NCBI GenBank assembly: GCA_021234155.1
Contig: JAJEKV010000005.1
Coordinates: 25,621,584 to 25,685,583, forward strand
DNA length: 64,000 nt
Reading direction: 5' to 3'
DNA from: Isoetes taiwanensis
Taxonomy: Eukaryota; Streptophyta; Lycopodiopsida; Isoetales; Isoetaceae
Made by a program: the position numbers and the translations under genes. The notes beneath the pieces were generated by a model. The model did not search any database and was not told the DNA's origin. It saw only the letters and a list, made by a program, of their open reading frames with translations. Shown one piece after another: positions 11,901-26,900 of the stretch. How positions within the stretch are numbered: position 1 is the first letter of the stretch; each line of letters opens with the position of its first letter.

Positions 11901-14900
11901 GCACATTTCTGATCGTAATATTCTACCAGCTGTCGTAGAGATGTGAGGTCTCTAAAAAGACAATGATTTCTGCCTCTAATGATGTAGTAGGTTTGGCAGG
12001 TAAAAATAAAATGTTCTTCTGACTCAACCACGTTTAGATCGCACATTGGGCATTTCCGATCTTCACGACTAATTTTTTTCGCCCTACCAACCGCAATCTC
12101 CAACTGGTGAGATGACACTCTAAACTGCCCCATAGAGTATCTCACTTTATTCGGCCGATTAATATCCAAATATCCAGGCCTTACAATGAAACCATCTGCT
12201 GATATATTTACGAAGTTATCCTTATAGAATTTCTTTTGAGCAGGCAGATCTTTGACGGGATTTACCATGTATTTGAAACATAAAGACACTCCAAGTCATG
12301 GCGTATAAGCTGATTAACTTCTTGCTGAGTAAATTTCAGATTATCATCCATTATACTGTATTGAAAAGGTGGGATGTTTCTCATAGAGAAGCCCATCTCC
12401 TCAAACAATTTAGATGTCCTTGAGAACCAACAGCGCTTACCCTGCTCTGCGAACGTTTTAGGCGACACATATGCCAACCAGGGAAGTTTTTTTTGACCAC
12501 CTTGTGATTGTCCAAGACGGTGTAACTTATGTAAATAAGTCACTGTTTGAAAGGCAAATTTCAACCTTCAGAGGTTTCACATTAAATTCGGCAAGCATTA
12601 TATCAGGGGGTACAGAATGTTTGCTTCTAATCATTCTAGAAAGAAGAGAAATTTGGAGCCTCTCCAGTTGACCCCAGTCATCGGCTCGTAGGTCAACTTC
12701 CCATATTTGTGCACCATATAAAGCTGCCGGCTTCACCAGCATGTCGAACAGGAAGAGCTTTGCATGAACATCTTGGAAATGGAGTTGGTAGCACTGTTTT
12801 TCTAGCTATACAAGAGAAGCATATCCTTTTGCAATCCTTGCCTGACCAGCCTCCCTCAATCTAAAAAGAGGGCCCGCAAACTCAACACCCAAGTAGATGT
12901 ATGTAGAAACAATTTCTACAGGTTGTCCTTGGAAAGTAAAGAGTTATTTCTTCAATTTTTCCAAGAGGTATTAAATACCATCACTTTGTTCTCGTAGAGA
13001 TTTACTTGCAGCTCTCTATCTTTGCAAAAGGCTTCTAGGGCAGCCAGGTGTTTTTGGAGCCCTTGTGGAGATGGTGAGATTAGAACCGCATCATCCGCAT
13101 AAAGCAAAATTGGAATGCATTCCTGAGCAAGCATGGAGCCTTTTCCGCCTAAGGACTGAACAAAGTTTTCAAACTTGTCGACGTAAAGGCCAAATAGTGT
13201 AGGAGAGGGGGACACCCCTGTTTAACCCCAATTGTACTGAATACTTTCTCTGAAAACTGCCCATCTATTTTCACTCTACCTATCACATTCTCATATAATG
13301 TCGACACGTACAGAAGATCCATAATGTATATGAGATCGAGAACATACAAAACTTTGGCTCTGCAAGGAGGAGGATTGCCTCCAAGACACTACTCATGATA
13401 TCTATTCAAATTCAATTTCGCCGTCCTAGCCCGCTTTGGCCTGTTTTGTTTCTTATCATGCCTACTTTTCTAGGAAGACTGCTTGTGGTTTTGTTTTGCT
13501 GCCCTGCTGCCCGTTTTACTTTATAGAGGTCTAATCTCTAATATCATGATATGTTGCTGTAATGCTGTTGGATGTCTGAAGAGGCAATGATTTCTTCCTC
13601 TTATGGAAGGGCAGGTAAAGTTGAAATATCCTCAGTCTTCACCATATCCAAGTTATTTTCATATGCCGGCTGCGATGTCGAGGACGTTCTAGTTCAATCT
13701 GCCTCTGATGCGAGGACACCCTAAGTTGCCCCCATGAAAATCTCATTTTATTTGGAGATATCCAGGCAGAGCTTTGAATTGAGCTTCTATTATGCTGATG
13801 AAGACTGTGGACTGTCTTTCTAGAGATCCAATTGTGGCTATAAAATCTTTGAAAGGACCTGAATGTTCCATTCACAGCTCTATGATGTAAAAGATTTGCA
13901 CTTCTGTAAGGACTACAGTATGTTTAGTGGAAAAGGTTCTTCGAGCTAATGGTTCTCAATAGATTTGAGACATAGAGGATAGTATAACATGGCTGGTAGA
14001 GGTTAATGTGGGGCAGTATAGATTAAGAAGGCTTAAGGAAGGATAGGTCAAGCATAACTTACAATTTGGTCTCTTAGCTACTTTTATGTTTTATTTGTGC
14101 TTATTCTTTTTGATTAATTTTCAGCTTTACATTCAGGATAAGCGAATTAGCTTTTTGTATCGTTTTCATATTAATATAGGTTGTGGAATCTTCAAATGCA
14201 ATTATCTTAAAACTGGAAGATGATGAAGCTAAAACATCCTGGTTAAGATATCTCACACTGGCCATATACAGAGCTTCGGTGAGTTCTTACATTCAGATTT
14301 GGGTGCCTTCTTAAAGGAAGATACATCTAATAAGTATGTTCTTTACTTTGTAACAGGCCCCAGCTTCATTGACAGCTGAGGATGAGAGCACAAAAAACTC
14401 ATCGGCGTTTCTTGATCCATCCCGACAGCTTTTATTGTTCGTTGCAGGGCAACTTAATGAGTTGTGCATCTGTATTAGTGGAAAGGTATTCCCTGTTTCC
14501 TATGATCTTACTTTGCACATTCACTCTATCTGATGAATAAACTAAATGAACTCTGCAGTCATTAATGCATGCAGTTTTTCTTGATTTTTCTGCTTGTTCG
14601 TTGGACTTTTGATTTTGCTATCATGTTTTATGAAACTTATTATCAAAGAGAGAAGCTTTTTAATTAGCATGGAGGATATAAACTGACATTTAATTTGCAT
14701 GGAAGATATAAGCTTAGCCATGCTTTGTGTCTTTGTTCCAATGGTAACGATTAATTGCAGATTTCAACGCTTGTCCAGAACAGATTTTAGCTCTATGGTT
14801 ACTGATAATAATCCTTATGTGTTGTTATAATGCATTAAAACATCGGCTTTAGAACCTAACATCTACTATGTATCCAGTTTAGTTTTTCCCATCATTGTCT

Positions 14901-17900
14901 AGCCGTCTTGCCAAAGAACTTGCTCTATTTGATGTTGATATAGGCTTTTACCATTTTCTATCAATCATGCTTTTAGGTTAGACAGGAGAACGTTTGGGCT
15001 AAATGAGTCACTCCAATGACTGATCCTAAATCGCATAAAACCTCTTGAATCATTTTGGCATTTGTGCAATACTAAATGTGGCTGACAGGTAATATTATGG
15101 TAGGAATTGTTATGGCTCATAAATGTAGGTAGACGCACTGTGAAGTCCAACTTTATGAGCTGAAGATCTTTTCTTTTGACTTTTTTACAGACAAGTCTAT
15201 ACAAAGATGCTGGTACGAATGAGATCCCTCTACTTGAGCTGCAAGCACATGGTGGCAAGGTGGGTCTTAGTTGTCTCTAACATTCCATTGGCAATAGCAT
15301 TCAATACTGTGATTTTCATGGTTCATAGGTGAATCTTCTACAAAGGCCATATGATATGACCATCGCAATGAAGTTGCATACTCTGAAAATTGAAGATAAG
15401 TTGCAGGGCCCATTTTCTGAATGTTGTCAGTATATTGCCTGCTCTGTCTTAATGGAAGACGAGGATCAGGAAGTGTTATTAAATGATTTTATTTTAGACG
15501 ACGAATACGAGAATTTTAAAGATGCTTTGCCAGATTTCAGTGGTACTTCTTATGAAGCTAGTCCCATCTCTGGGGAAGGATCCCATTCTTCTTTTGCTAG
15601 AGAGACAGAACTGTGGAAACCTGATCCTCTATCCATTTTGAAAACTGAAGCTGCAATGGAGCAATTGGTTGATAGGTCAGAAGTCGCATCAGATTTTGTA
15701 AATGTACGCCTATTAATGAAGGAAGCAGGTTCCCCAGATTACGATGGCTGTGACACTCAGGTTGTGCTATTGTTCAATCTATATTTGCAAAATGAGAAAA
15801 ATGGATGAATAAAGTGTCTTATGTCTATATATTTATGAACCCCACATGCCAAGAAAATTTTGTGGTGTTGAACATCCTAGATCTCATAGGCTATGGCTTT
15901 TGCAGATAAGCATAAACATGGCCAAGCTGGATTTCTTTTGCAACAGACCCACCGTTGTTGCTTTAATAGACTTTGGCGTAGAGTTGAGCGAGATAATGGA
16001 ATCTGTGGATGTTGCTGCGGTAGATACCTTGGGCTATGGGAATGACAGCACGGAAAAACATGTTGTGAAAGGCCTTCTAGGCCGAGGAAAGTCAAGAGTG
16101 GTGTTCCACTTGAAGATGGATATGGAAAGCGTGCACATATTTCTTAATCAGGAAGATGGATCTCAACTTGCTATGCTCGCGCAGGAGAAATTTAAGATGG
16201 ACCTTAAGGTAAGTCTAATAGGAGATTGGATTTGGTTTTGGTTTTAGCTTTTGTTGCCTTTATCCGCATCCTTCTATGCTGTGAAATCAACGGCGCTGAT
16301 GCAAGTTTATCTGACTACAGGTGTTTCCAGGTTCATTCAGTATTTCAGGTACCTTGGGTAATTTGCGAGTATGCTATATGACCCTTGGCTTTCATCACCA
16401 TTGGGGTTGGCTTTGTGATATCAGGGATCCCACCTGTGGTTCTTTAGTGGAGGTAAAAACTAGTAGATGTGATTGAGCTCAATGTGCTAACATTGTCTGT
16501 CATCATTAACATGTCTGTAGGTATGATGCGTCAGCATGCTTGTGTAACAGAATGCAAGACCTTGATCATCATCGCAGCTTCATTAACTTGCTTCCTGTTC
16601 TTTATGGGGTATCTAACCATCATTGCTTTTTTTGTTCATCTTGCGAGATGACCATATATTCATAAGCTTTAGCAATTTAGAGCCTTTCCTTGCACAGATT
16701 GTTCCACGCGATTTGGAGGCTGTGAATTGCTTTTCCTTTGCTATAGATGTCGAATAATTTTTCTTTACCTATAGACAAATCTCACAAGGGATTGTCTCAA
16801 TATTTTGTGGTTTCTGGACTTGAATGTGATGAATGTGACCCAACCTAGAGACATAGTTCGTTGATGTTGCACAAGAGTCATCATCCCTGTCTGTTTAATG
16901 CCATTGCATGGTCGAGTCAGAAATCTCTTCTTTCTTTGCCCTCTCTTTTATCAGCCGACTTCTTTGGACAATTCCTTTGCCAAGGGCACTTGTCAACAAG
17001 AACCTATTTTGCAATCAAACATAAACCCTCTTCAAAAGGTTCCTTGCTTCGATTTTGCTGAATGAAGAATGGCATTGCCTTGCCAGTCTTTAACTCCATT
17101 TGTGTTCTCATTCATACTGGATTTCCCCATGCTTAAAAGCAATGACACTATCCTCCCAAAATAATGGGCACCAAAATTTTGGCTTCCAATCTTCTGGCTG
17201 ATTCTTCAGAAGTATAGATGTTTATAGCTCCAGCTTCAAAGTACGGTATGTACACTATCCTCCCAAAATGATGGGCACCAAAATTTTGGTTTCCAATCTT
17301 CTGATTGATTCTTCAGAAGTATGGATGTATATGTTTATAGCTCCAGCTTCAAAGTACGGAATGTCTCCCTATCGAAGGTCATGCATACATATGACTTTCA
17401 TTTGAACTTCCTTAAATATTTACTCATAATGTTGGATTGTGCTTCACTCATCTTCGAATATCCGATTCTTGGGTCATTAGCACATCAAAACGCCCACGTG
17501 GGTTTGTTACACAATTCCTTGAGTATGTCATTCGGATTTGATTTAGGAAATTCCATCTTCGTTCTGCTTGAGTCACTGTGTAACTAGTGCTCAAGAGTCC
17601 ACTGATCTAGTGCATAAAGGATTGTTACACGTCAAGATGGCACCCCTTACCCGAGTAATATGTCGAATGCCGAAAACCTCTAACCAGACGAACACATTTC
17701 TGCTTTTGTAGCATTGCTTTCTAACAGTGATGACATAAGCATTGCCACTTCAGCAAAGGATATATGTCTTAATCTGTACAAGATGAGGTTGGCAAGTTAA
17801 AGTCAGCATCTCTTCCTTCAGACAAACTGGACCGTCTAGTATGATTCATAGCTTAGACATTTGCATTGCTTCTTCAGTGTGCTCCAACATGGGCAGTGGA

Positions 17901-20900
17901 TGTTTAGAATCTGCCTAAAGTCGTTGCTCCTTTGTTGGTCTGTAAAGGTGGCTCTCAGCCAGCCACGCAGACAGTTCAATGTGCTCATCAGTGCCTAATC
18001 TGACGAAAGGTGGAGATCATCCTATGCATGTTGGCAAGGCGTACTCCACATTGTTTTGCATGTTCTTTCTGCTATATAATTTTAGAGTAATTGTCCCCGC
18101 TTGTTGACTAGAACAAACTGTCATGCAGTTGGAGTTTCAATCATACAATAAGGACGACGATGATTTTCCTGGGTATGACTACAGCTTAGCTGGGAAGCTT
18201 TCTGCTGTCCGTATTGTTTTTTTGTATAAGTTTGTTCAAGAGGTACTTCTGTTGTTTTTGCTTTAAACCTCCGACTGGTATATGCAAGTTGTAGTAATCT
18301 CAGAAAGAAAGATATAACAACAGGTCACAGCATATTTTGCTGCTTTGGCAACTCCACAGTCCCAACATGTTATTACAGTAGTGGATAAGGTAGGAGGACT
18401 GGAGCATCTTATACAGCAAACTGATTTAGAAGGTTCTGCTGCCCTCAAGCTCGACTTATCCATGGACACACCGACAATAATTATGCCTCGCTGTTCTGAT
18501 AGTCGGGAGTAAGTAATCCTTGCATTTATGAGCTGTCAAGCTGTCTAGATCTCATCAATATAAATATCCATTCGCTGTTTGGTTAATGTGTACTAAAGAA
18601 ACAATGATATGTATTGCATCCTATTGTGTTACCATTTGTGTTGCCATAGGATTAAATAAAAAAAAAATAAGTCAGATATATGGACCCAAAAAAGAAAGAG
18701 AAAACTGTTAAAAGCATTTGGCAACTGCAAGACCAGTGAACGTTCCATTTAAAGCATCATGTAAAGACAACAGAGCTGTTTTCTTTCACCTTGTCAAGAT
18801 CCTTCTGTTCAGGATGTAGTTGTTTTAGATGGCCCTTAGTTAATCTATTAGGCATAGCATCTGCTGAATAGTCAAACATGTGGTGAAAATACAAATATTG
18901 TGGTTTCCTAGAAGCCTTGCATTTGAGCAAATGTGTCAGTATTTGCCTTCTTATGCTAACTGTGTTAGGTATGTAGGTCTCTACATGGGTGAATACATGT
19001 GGATGAATCTAAGCAATTCATGAGAACGCAAGTGTAGTAGGCTATTGCGCTTCCAACTAATATTTCCAGACCAGATTTATGCAGCTAGATCTTGGACGTC
19101 TTCAGTTGTCCAATAAGTTCGAGTGGCGTGGCGGCGACAAGGGTGATACTGGTGCAGTTCATTTAGATGTTCTCAATGCTGAGGTCTGATAAATGAATGG
19201 TGGTTATAATTATGTTTCTGGGAGTTAAATTGTTTGTTTTTTCTGAAACAGATGTCTGGTATTAATATGGTGGTTGGCATTGAAGGTGAGATTGGAAAGC
19301 CAATGATCCAAGAGGCTTGTGGGTTGCATGTTAAAGTTGTTCGTTCATTGCGAGATGTCTTTAGAAAAGTTCCACAAGTACAAGTGGATGTGGAGGTGAA
19401 TCTCGCTTCCTTGTGTTATACGACTGTATGCTTTTTGTCTCCTTTTGGTCTGATGTCTTTGTTTTGTTTTTGTTAGATTGGAACATTACGAGCTGTGATA
19501 TCAGACAAGGAGTATCTTGTGATTACTGATTGTGCTGCAACAAATGTTGCTGAACTCCCAAGTCTTCCTCCAAACTTTAGGGATCCCCTTTCTAGTGAAT
19601 CAGATGATCAAGATGCTGCATTTAAGTATGTAAAGCTGGATGAACAAAGTTCTCAATTTTCAAAACCCAACGATGAACAAGTTGTATCTGTGTGGACACT
19701 AGTTTGGGTTAGGGTTGATGTACAACACGCAGATTTAGAGCTTTATATTGGTCTTGATCGGGACTCGGCCTTGGCTCGTGTGGAGGTATTTTGTGCACTT
19801 GATGTTGTGAATATTGAAATTATACATATTTAAGAAACCATGTTGACTAACATCTTGTATGCAGATAATTGATCTTTGGCTTGGCTATCGTACGTCTTCA
19901 ATGTTGGATGTGGACATCTATCTCACATTACCTAAACTATTAATCATGGATCTGCGGCCTGGAATAAAACCAGAAATGCGCTTAATGTTTGGCTCTATGA
20001 GTGATGTTGAAACTACAGAGGAAAGATCTTCACATGCAGATGAAAATTTACAGCAGGGATACTCGGGTTCTGTTGCATGCATGACATTATTGATGATGGA
20101 TTTACGGATGAAGCCTGATTCAAAGGCTTTAGTTATCCGTATGCAGCGGCCAAGGTTGCTGGTAGTTGTAGATTTCTTGCTTGCAATTACAGAATTCATT
20201 GTCCCTTCACTTGTCTCTATCACGGGGCAAACTGGAATTATGGCAGTGGGTGAGGACCCCTTAATGATGCAGAAACATATCAGGTTGATAGAACCATTGT
20301 ATATGCAGCAGGAAGAAACAGTTGTGTTGTCCTCAAATCAGAGGCTTTTTGCTGATGCATGTGAAATTCAGGAGTTTATTTATGATGGTTCAGGCCACAC
20401 ACTTCATTTAAATATTTCTAGTCTTCATGGAGGTCCTGTTATAGAGCCCTTGGTTATTATTGGTCCTGGAAAGAAATTGCGTTTCAAAAATGTTCGGTTT
20501 AAGGTAAATTGCAGATATCCCTTGTTTGAGAAGATAATAACTGTGCCTAGCTAAGAAAGCTTGAAGGATAATATGTTTTTTGAATATGCTAGAAGACAGC
20601 TCTAACTGATGTCATCTTTCATACACAGAATGGTTTACACCTTCATGACTGCATTCGAATAAGTCCAGGTGGATGCTACTCTGTGTCCCGTGATGATGGA
20701 GTAGTTTTTGATGACAATGTTGACAACGGAGTTCTATCATTGGAAGATTGTCTCAGCAAACCGGCAAGCCCAAAAAGAAGCGAGCTTCAATCAACGCCGC
20801 TGGACAACAATTTTATGCTCGATTTGCAGGTACTGTAGTTGTTTGTGCCCTCTACTTTTATCTCAAATATGTAGCACCTATTCGTAATGCAAAGCCAGCA

Positions 20901-23900
20901 GCTCAAATCGATAATCATCAAATGGATAAGAGTAACTTCTTTAATCTAATTAATGCTCCAATCTTTTAATCTGAGCAGCAGGGGTATTGCTTATGCATTT
21001 TGGGATCTCATATGGGGTTACAAACATTCAGTGATTGTAGTGCTAACTAGCACCTCAAGTTGAATAAACGTGAAAAGGATAAGAGTAACTTCTGTCAGCA
21101 ATCTAATTAATGCTCCATACTTGTAATCTGAGCAGCAGGGGTATTCCTTATGCATTTTGGGATTTTGTATGGGATTACAAACATTCGGTGATATTGCAAT
21201 AATAGTACTACGTAGTTTTGAGCATTATCTCTAGGTGGCTGCAAATGCGCCCCTAGCTGGACATGATTGATATATTTGGTCTCATAGACCCAAGCGGTCT
21301 CTCGTAGATGTTAATATAATCTTTCTTTAGAAGATTTGGCAGAATTTGACCAGCTCTTCCTTTGGGAAAATGCAGGTAATATCACCTGAATTTACATTCT
21401 ACGACAGCACACAGTGGCCAGCTGAAAGCTCCTCTCGTCGTGAAAGGCTGCTTAGAGCGAAGTTTGATTTCAGTTTAATGTGAGTATCATCCTGTACATT
21501 CTTGCTTGTCTTAACGTGTTTACTAAAGTTGCATCAATATTTGCAGGCTTGCTGTTAAAGATGATGATATGTGGGTACGTAGCTTTGTGAAAGGGTTAAG
21601 CGTCGAGGGTGGTTCGGGAATACTGGTACTCGATCCTTTAGATATTTCGGCCGAATATGTTTGTGTGCAAAAGAAGATGAATATACTGGTTAGGGCATCG
21701 GATATATCGACGAGGCTTTCTTTTAATGTTCTCCGCCTGGTTCTTCGTTTGCATAATGATGCGTTGTCAAAATTTAATTTTGGGGCCAGCATATTATCTC
21801 GTTGCACCCATTTTGATAGGATCTGGGTGAACAAACCTGGTATGTGGGGATATTCTTGTTAAAGTCTGGCAGGAGCTGATACTTGTCGTTGATTTTATTT
21901 GAAGATATAATGGTTATGCAGGTCAAAACACTCAGCCAGAAATAGCTTTTTGGCGACCGCATGCACCTCCAGGATATGTCATTCTTAATGATTGTGCAAC
22001 TTCAGGGTATGCATCTTTTACCTCTGGGTAACTGGATCAAATTTCACTCATTCATTACTCCGTGCAGATCAAAACCTCCCTCCCAGGCTGTTGTAGCAGT
22101 CAGCAATGCTTATCATCGAGTAAAGAAACCTTTATATTTTGAGCTACTTTGGTGTTCTAAGAAAGGGAACATTGAGGATGGATCATCAAAGATTCAAGAA
22201 ATAACCAATGGAGAAGACTGCTGTGTGTGGCTCCCTATTGCTCCTGCTGGGTACGTGACATTGGGTTGCGTAGTTGAGCGGGGGTGCCTGCCACCTTCAA
22301 CGAGTGTGGTCCATTGCATCAGAAAGGATCTTGTGGCATCTGCAGCTATTAGCGACTGCATATTTTATATTGCTCCAGATGAGAGGTAATGTTTAATATA
22401 CTTTAGAGCCGTTAATCGATTAGTAATGTGGACCTGATTATAAATCAACAGGAGCCATAAAAATGGGTGTAGCATCTGGCGTATTGAAAATGCTACGGGC
22501 TCATTTTATTTTCAAAACTCAGTGAAGCCTCCCCCTAAGGTTTGCAACCTGCGTGATATTTTATATGAGGATGTCATAAATAGTGGTGATGTAAGTCGTT
22601 TGGCTGGGGGAGTCAGTCAAAGCAGAAGCTCAAGTTCTTGGAACAGAAGCCCAAGTTCAACCAGTTTCGAGGCAAAGAACAGTAGAGCCTCAATGATAAC
22701 AGCACAGTTTGAGAAAATGTGGTGGGACCGGGGAAGCGATTCAAGACGTGCTGTCTCCATATGGAGGCCAATTCCACTTCCTGGATATGCAATAATTGGC
22801 GATACTCTTGTTGAGGGGTAAGCATTCTAAGTACTGCCAAGGTATTCTAAGTTCACAACTAAGTCTTGAAAATGTCTGATCATCATGGCTTTCTGTCCCA
22901 GGCTTGAACCACCTGGCCTCAGCATAGTTCTTCGGGATGATGCTTCAGGTCGCCTAGCAAAACCTGTTAGGTTCCAGCAGCGTTTGTTCATATCTTCAAA
23001 AGGGGTGGAAGATGTCTGCATCTGGTTTCCTGTGGCACCAACTGGTTATGTCGCCCTTGGTTGCATAGTTACAAAAACAGCAAAATTTCCACCTTTAGAA
23101 ATAGTGCGGTGTGTACGAATGGATCTTGTAAATCAATCTTCTTTTTCAAAAAAACCTATGTGGATTCACATTGGAAACCGCGGCAGTAATAGCTGCTGCT
23201 TATGGAGAGTGGAAAATCAGGTGATGCTGAACAGATCTCTCAGTACTATGCTGCTCTTTGTAGTTTCTGAGGTGTAACTTCTGTCATATAGGCAAATACA
23301 TTTAATGCTCGTGCTGACCTCAAGAAGCCACCTCCACGATTGGCGTACTCCCTTGCTGAGACAGAAAAACCTAAACTAGGAGAAAATCTAAGTGCTGAAG
23401 TGAAGATTGGAAAACTATCGGCAATGATAATTGATGATTTAGGTGGCCAAGTAATATCTTCTTCCTTTCCTTGTATAGGGGAGTTGGAATATTTATAACT
23501 TGACTTATTTGTGTTGGCATGAGTCACTTTTATTACTGTTACATTAACTTAGGGGTTCCTTCTTGCAGATGATTCCCCTTATGGACACCACTTTGACGGG
23601 CGTGAATCTTGCAGCCCATGGAAGTACAGAGGCCATCAGTGCTGTTGCGCTAATGTCAATTGCAGCCTCAATTTTCAATTCACATCTGGAATCATGGGAG
23701 CCTCTCATTGAGCCATTTGATGGAATTGTAAAGTATGTGAGTTATTGTGTTTTCTTTTCGTTACTATGCTGCTGACATTGCTGTACACGCACGTAGATAC
23801 GAGTTTTATGATGGAACTTCAGAGGCAAGTCTGAAAGTTGGAAAGCGTCTAAGGGTCACTGCTGCCAATACTGTAAACATTAATATCACATCGGCAGGTT

Positions 23901-26900
23901 TGGAGGTTCTTCTTAATGCTGCTCTGGCTTGGCAGAAAGAAACGGAATTTGAGCAACAAGCTCAAGCTACACTTCAATTGGTAATTCTTGGCATATAGGG
24001 TGCGATAGAAAGTTATGTTTCTTGTTTAAGGGCTCTGAGACTCGCTCCTTGGCATGTTTAGATGCAGGAAGAAGAAGATTATAATCAGGGTTTTGCCTTT
24101 GAAAATGCTGCCTTGGAGACGGGTGAAACTGAAAGATTGGTCGTGGAGAATAACTTATATCGCAATCTATATTTACGCACCAACCATGCAAACATTCAAA
24201 TCATAAGTGCATCCACAACAAAAACTGTGCTTGTGCCACCTCCAACATTGTCGAATAGGCTTGCTGATATGGTTGAAAGACGACCACCACGTCAGTTTGT
24301 TGCTGTCCATGTAATTGAAGCAAAGGTACTTTCTTGACTTTTGTTTTCTTCTAAGCTCTTTTGGAGGCATTCAATTGGATGAAAATTTTTATTTTTAGCT
24401 CTTAAATTGCATATTGCATTGCAGTTGTCATTTGAAATAGCAGTGACAGAAGAAGTATGTCCTGATTGTTAGATGCAATGTAGTACAATGCCGTGAGCAG
24501 AAATTGGAGAACAGCAAAAAAATGCACTTAATATGTATGGAAGGAACATTTTGATTCCTAAATTACAGAGTAGTTCTTATTGGAGTTGCTCATTCCATTG
24601 TTGTGTATGATAACGTCACACTGCTTCCCTGGCACGATGCAGGCTTGTTGCTGACATGGCATCCTTCTATTATTTTTAGTCAGTCTATTTCCTAGGGATG
24701 CCTGTAGAATTTTGTGAGGATTGAGTGCGCACTGCTGAAAATTTACAAGTTAAAATTGATTTAGATTGGCTTTCCCACAAGTCGAGATTCATTAATGGTG
24801 CCAAATTTCCGACGGAAAAGAATCGGACCTCTATCCAGATACACCTCGACTTATGGGTCGACTGAACTGAAGTTATGGTTTTTTGCATGCCATACCAAAA
24901 TATTAACGGCAAAGGTAACAGAAAGCACATCCATAGCATCTGAAGGGCCGATTTGATGTACGTTGTCGAGGCAGCGAAATTTATCAGTGGAACAGTGTCC
25001 TTTTATCCGTTCTCTCTTTGACACGGTTCTGAAAGAGTGATTGTTTAGCTGCATTGCATGATTGACTGTGATAAAATTTATCTTGTTCTTGATCCAATGC
25101 TGAGATCTAGAACATGAAGATTTGCGTAAAGCATTTGATGATTATGTGCCAAGTGGCCTTGAAATGTTGTTGATATCAATGATTAGTCTTTAGATTATGA
25201 TTCTCAAGCACAAATCGACCAGCCCCTGTATGATCTGGGAAAAGAAGTTATGAATTAATCTCAGAAAGTGAAGATTATAGCTTATTTGACTATACTGGAC
25301 AGAATCTTGATGAATGATGTCTTAAAGGAGAGTCAACACATTCTGAAGGATATAATGAGTAAACTAAGTAATGTTTTTGTAAAGGTCAAAAGTTAGATGC
25401 CTCTAGGGGTAAAGTTAGACGTCCCTAGGGGTGGTACGCAGATTGATTAAATCAATCAATGGACTAAAGCAAGCTCCAAAAGCTTGGAACAACAAAATTG
25501 ATGCCTTTTTAAAAGGTCAAGGTTTTATTTCGACTGATGCAGATCCATCTCTTTATGTGAAGGCTGAAAGTGATATAGTCATAATTCTTGCTTTATATGT
25601 TGATGACTTGATTATTACAGGTAATAATCGAGACCTAATACAAGAGACAAATTGCATGCTGAGCAGACTTTTGAAATGACAGATTTAGGCCTGTTACACT
25701 ATTTTCTGGGAATTGAAGTATGGCAGCGTGATGATGGTATATTCATGTCGCAAATTAAGTACACATCAAATTTGTTAAAGAAGTTCAGAATGGATACCTG
25801 CAAGGCAATGAATACTCCTGTAGAGGTCAGTAAGCAATTGTCAATTCACGATGGAGGAAAGAAGTGTGATGAAACACTTTAAAGAAAGTTAGGAGGTCTG
25901 ATGTATCTCAATGCCACCAGACCACAATTAGCATTTGCCATAGGATTGGCGAGCATGTATATGACTAAACCATCTGAGATGCATTGGAAAATGGCGAAAA
26001 GAATCCTACGCTATGTAAAGGGAACTTCAGATTTTGGTCTATTTTATAGACATAACAGTAAACATCAATTGGAAGGAAGTTTATGCTTCTAAGAACTTGA
26101 AGGATTTTGTGATGCGGACTATGCTGGCTGTGTGGACGATCGTCATTCCACAAGCGGATATGTGTTCATATTTGGCACCGCAGTTATTAGTTGGAGCAGT
26201 AAAAAGCAGCCCACAGTTTCTAAAAGCTCTACTGAGGCTGAATATAGAGCTTGTGCAGATGCAGCTAGTGAAGCCATTTGGCTCCTCAAAGTGTTTGATG
26301 CGTTGCAAATTCTGAGGCCAAACAAGATTGTCATTTATTGTGACAAGTTGAGCAGTATTCAGCTAGCAAATAATCCTGTTTTTCATGCGTGCAGCAAGCA
26401 CATTGAAGTGCAATATCATTTTATTAGAGAAAAGATACTGGATGGTACTATTGAGCTTATTTACTGCAATACACATGATCAGCCAGCAGATATTATGACC
26501 AAGCCACGTCCAAAAGAAAAGTACGAAGCTTTTAGAAGCAAACTCGGAGTTTACAGTTTGAAGAATGTCCCTCTGCAGTGACTTTGTGAATATTTTCAAA
26601 AAGTTTACTTATTAAAGGGGGGAAATGAAGGATATAATGAGTAAACTAAGTAATGTTTGTGTAAAGGTTAAAAGTTAGATGTCTCTAGGGGTAAAGTTAG
26701 ACGTCCCTAGGGGGTAATATTTGGTCATTAGGACAAGTGGCACTAGAGTTGATATGTTACCATAACGTTTTCTATGTTGTCTAGTGGGTTATGCATAACT
26801 AGATAAGAGATTCTGGTTTACGCCTTCTCTCCTTGTTTCTCCTAGTTGATTAAATCCATCAAAGCAAATAACTGAAGATGTGAAACGTGATTATGGCCTA

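Larger units (their letters stand above)
5947..14179. other. Intron 12 of VPS13, 8.2 kb, packed with retroelements
   Basis: The intron separates PH-domain exons ending [11 protein letters not shown] and starting [11 protein letters not shown], so it splits one domain. In order it holds minus-strand LINE debris (about 6367-6965), a copia element (7088-10204), a 61-bp tandem duplication (10780-10901), a LINE 3' half (11406-13350, minus) and another LINE piece (13560-13900, minus). Positions 10205-10779 and 13900-14179 show nothing recognisable. Confidence 0.8.

Noticed and set aside
11588-12289. Long minus-strand frame (233 codons) as a host gene
   Set aside because: It carries the zinc-knuckle-like end and GQFRVSSHQ motif shared by the LINE copies, and joins the LINE reverse transcriptase upstream.
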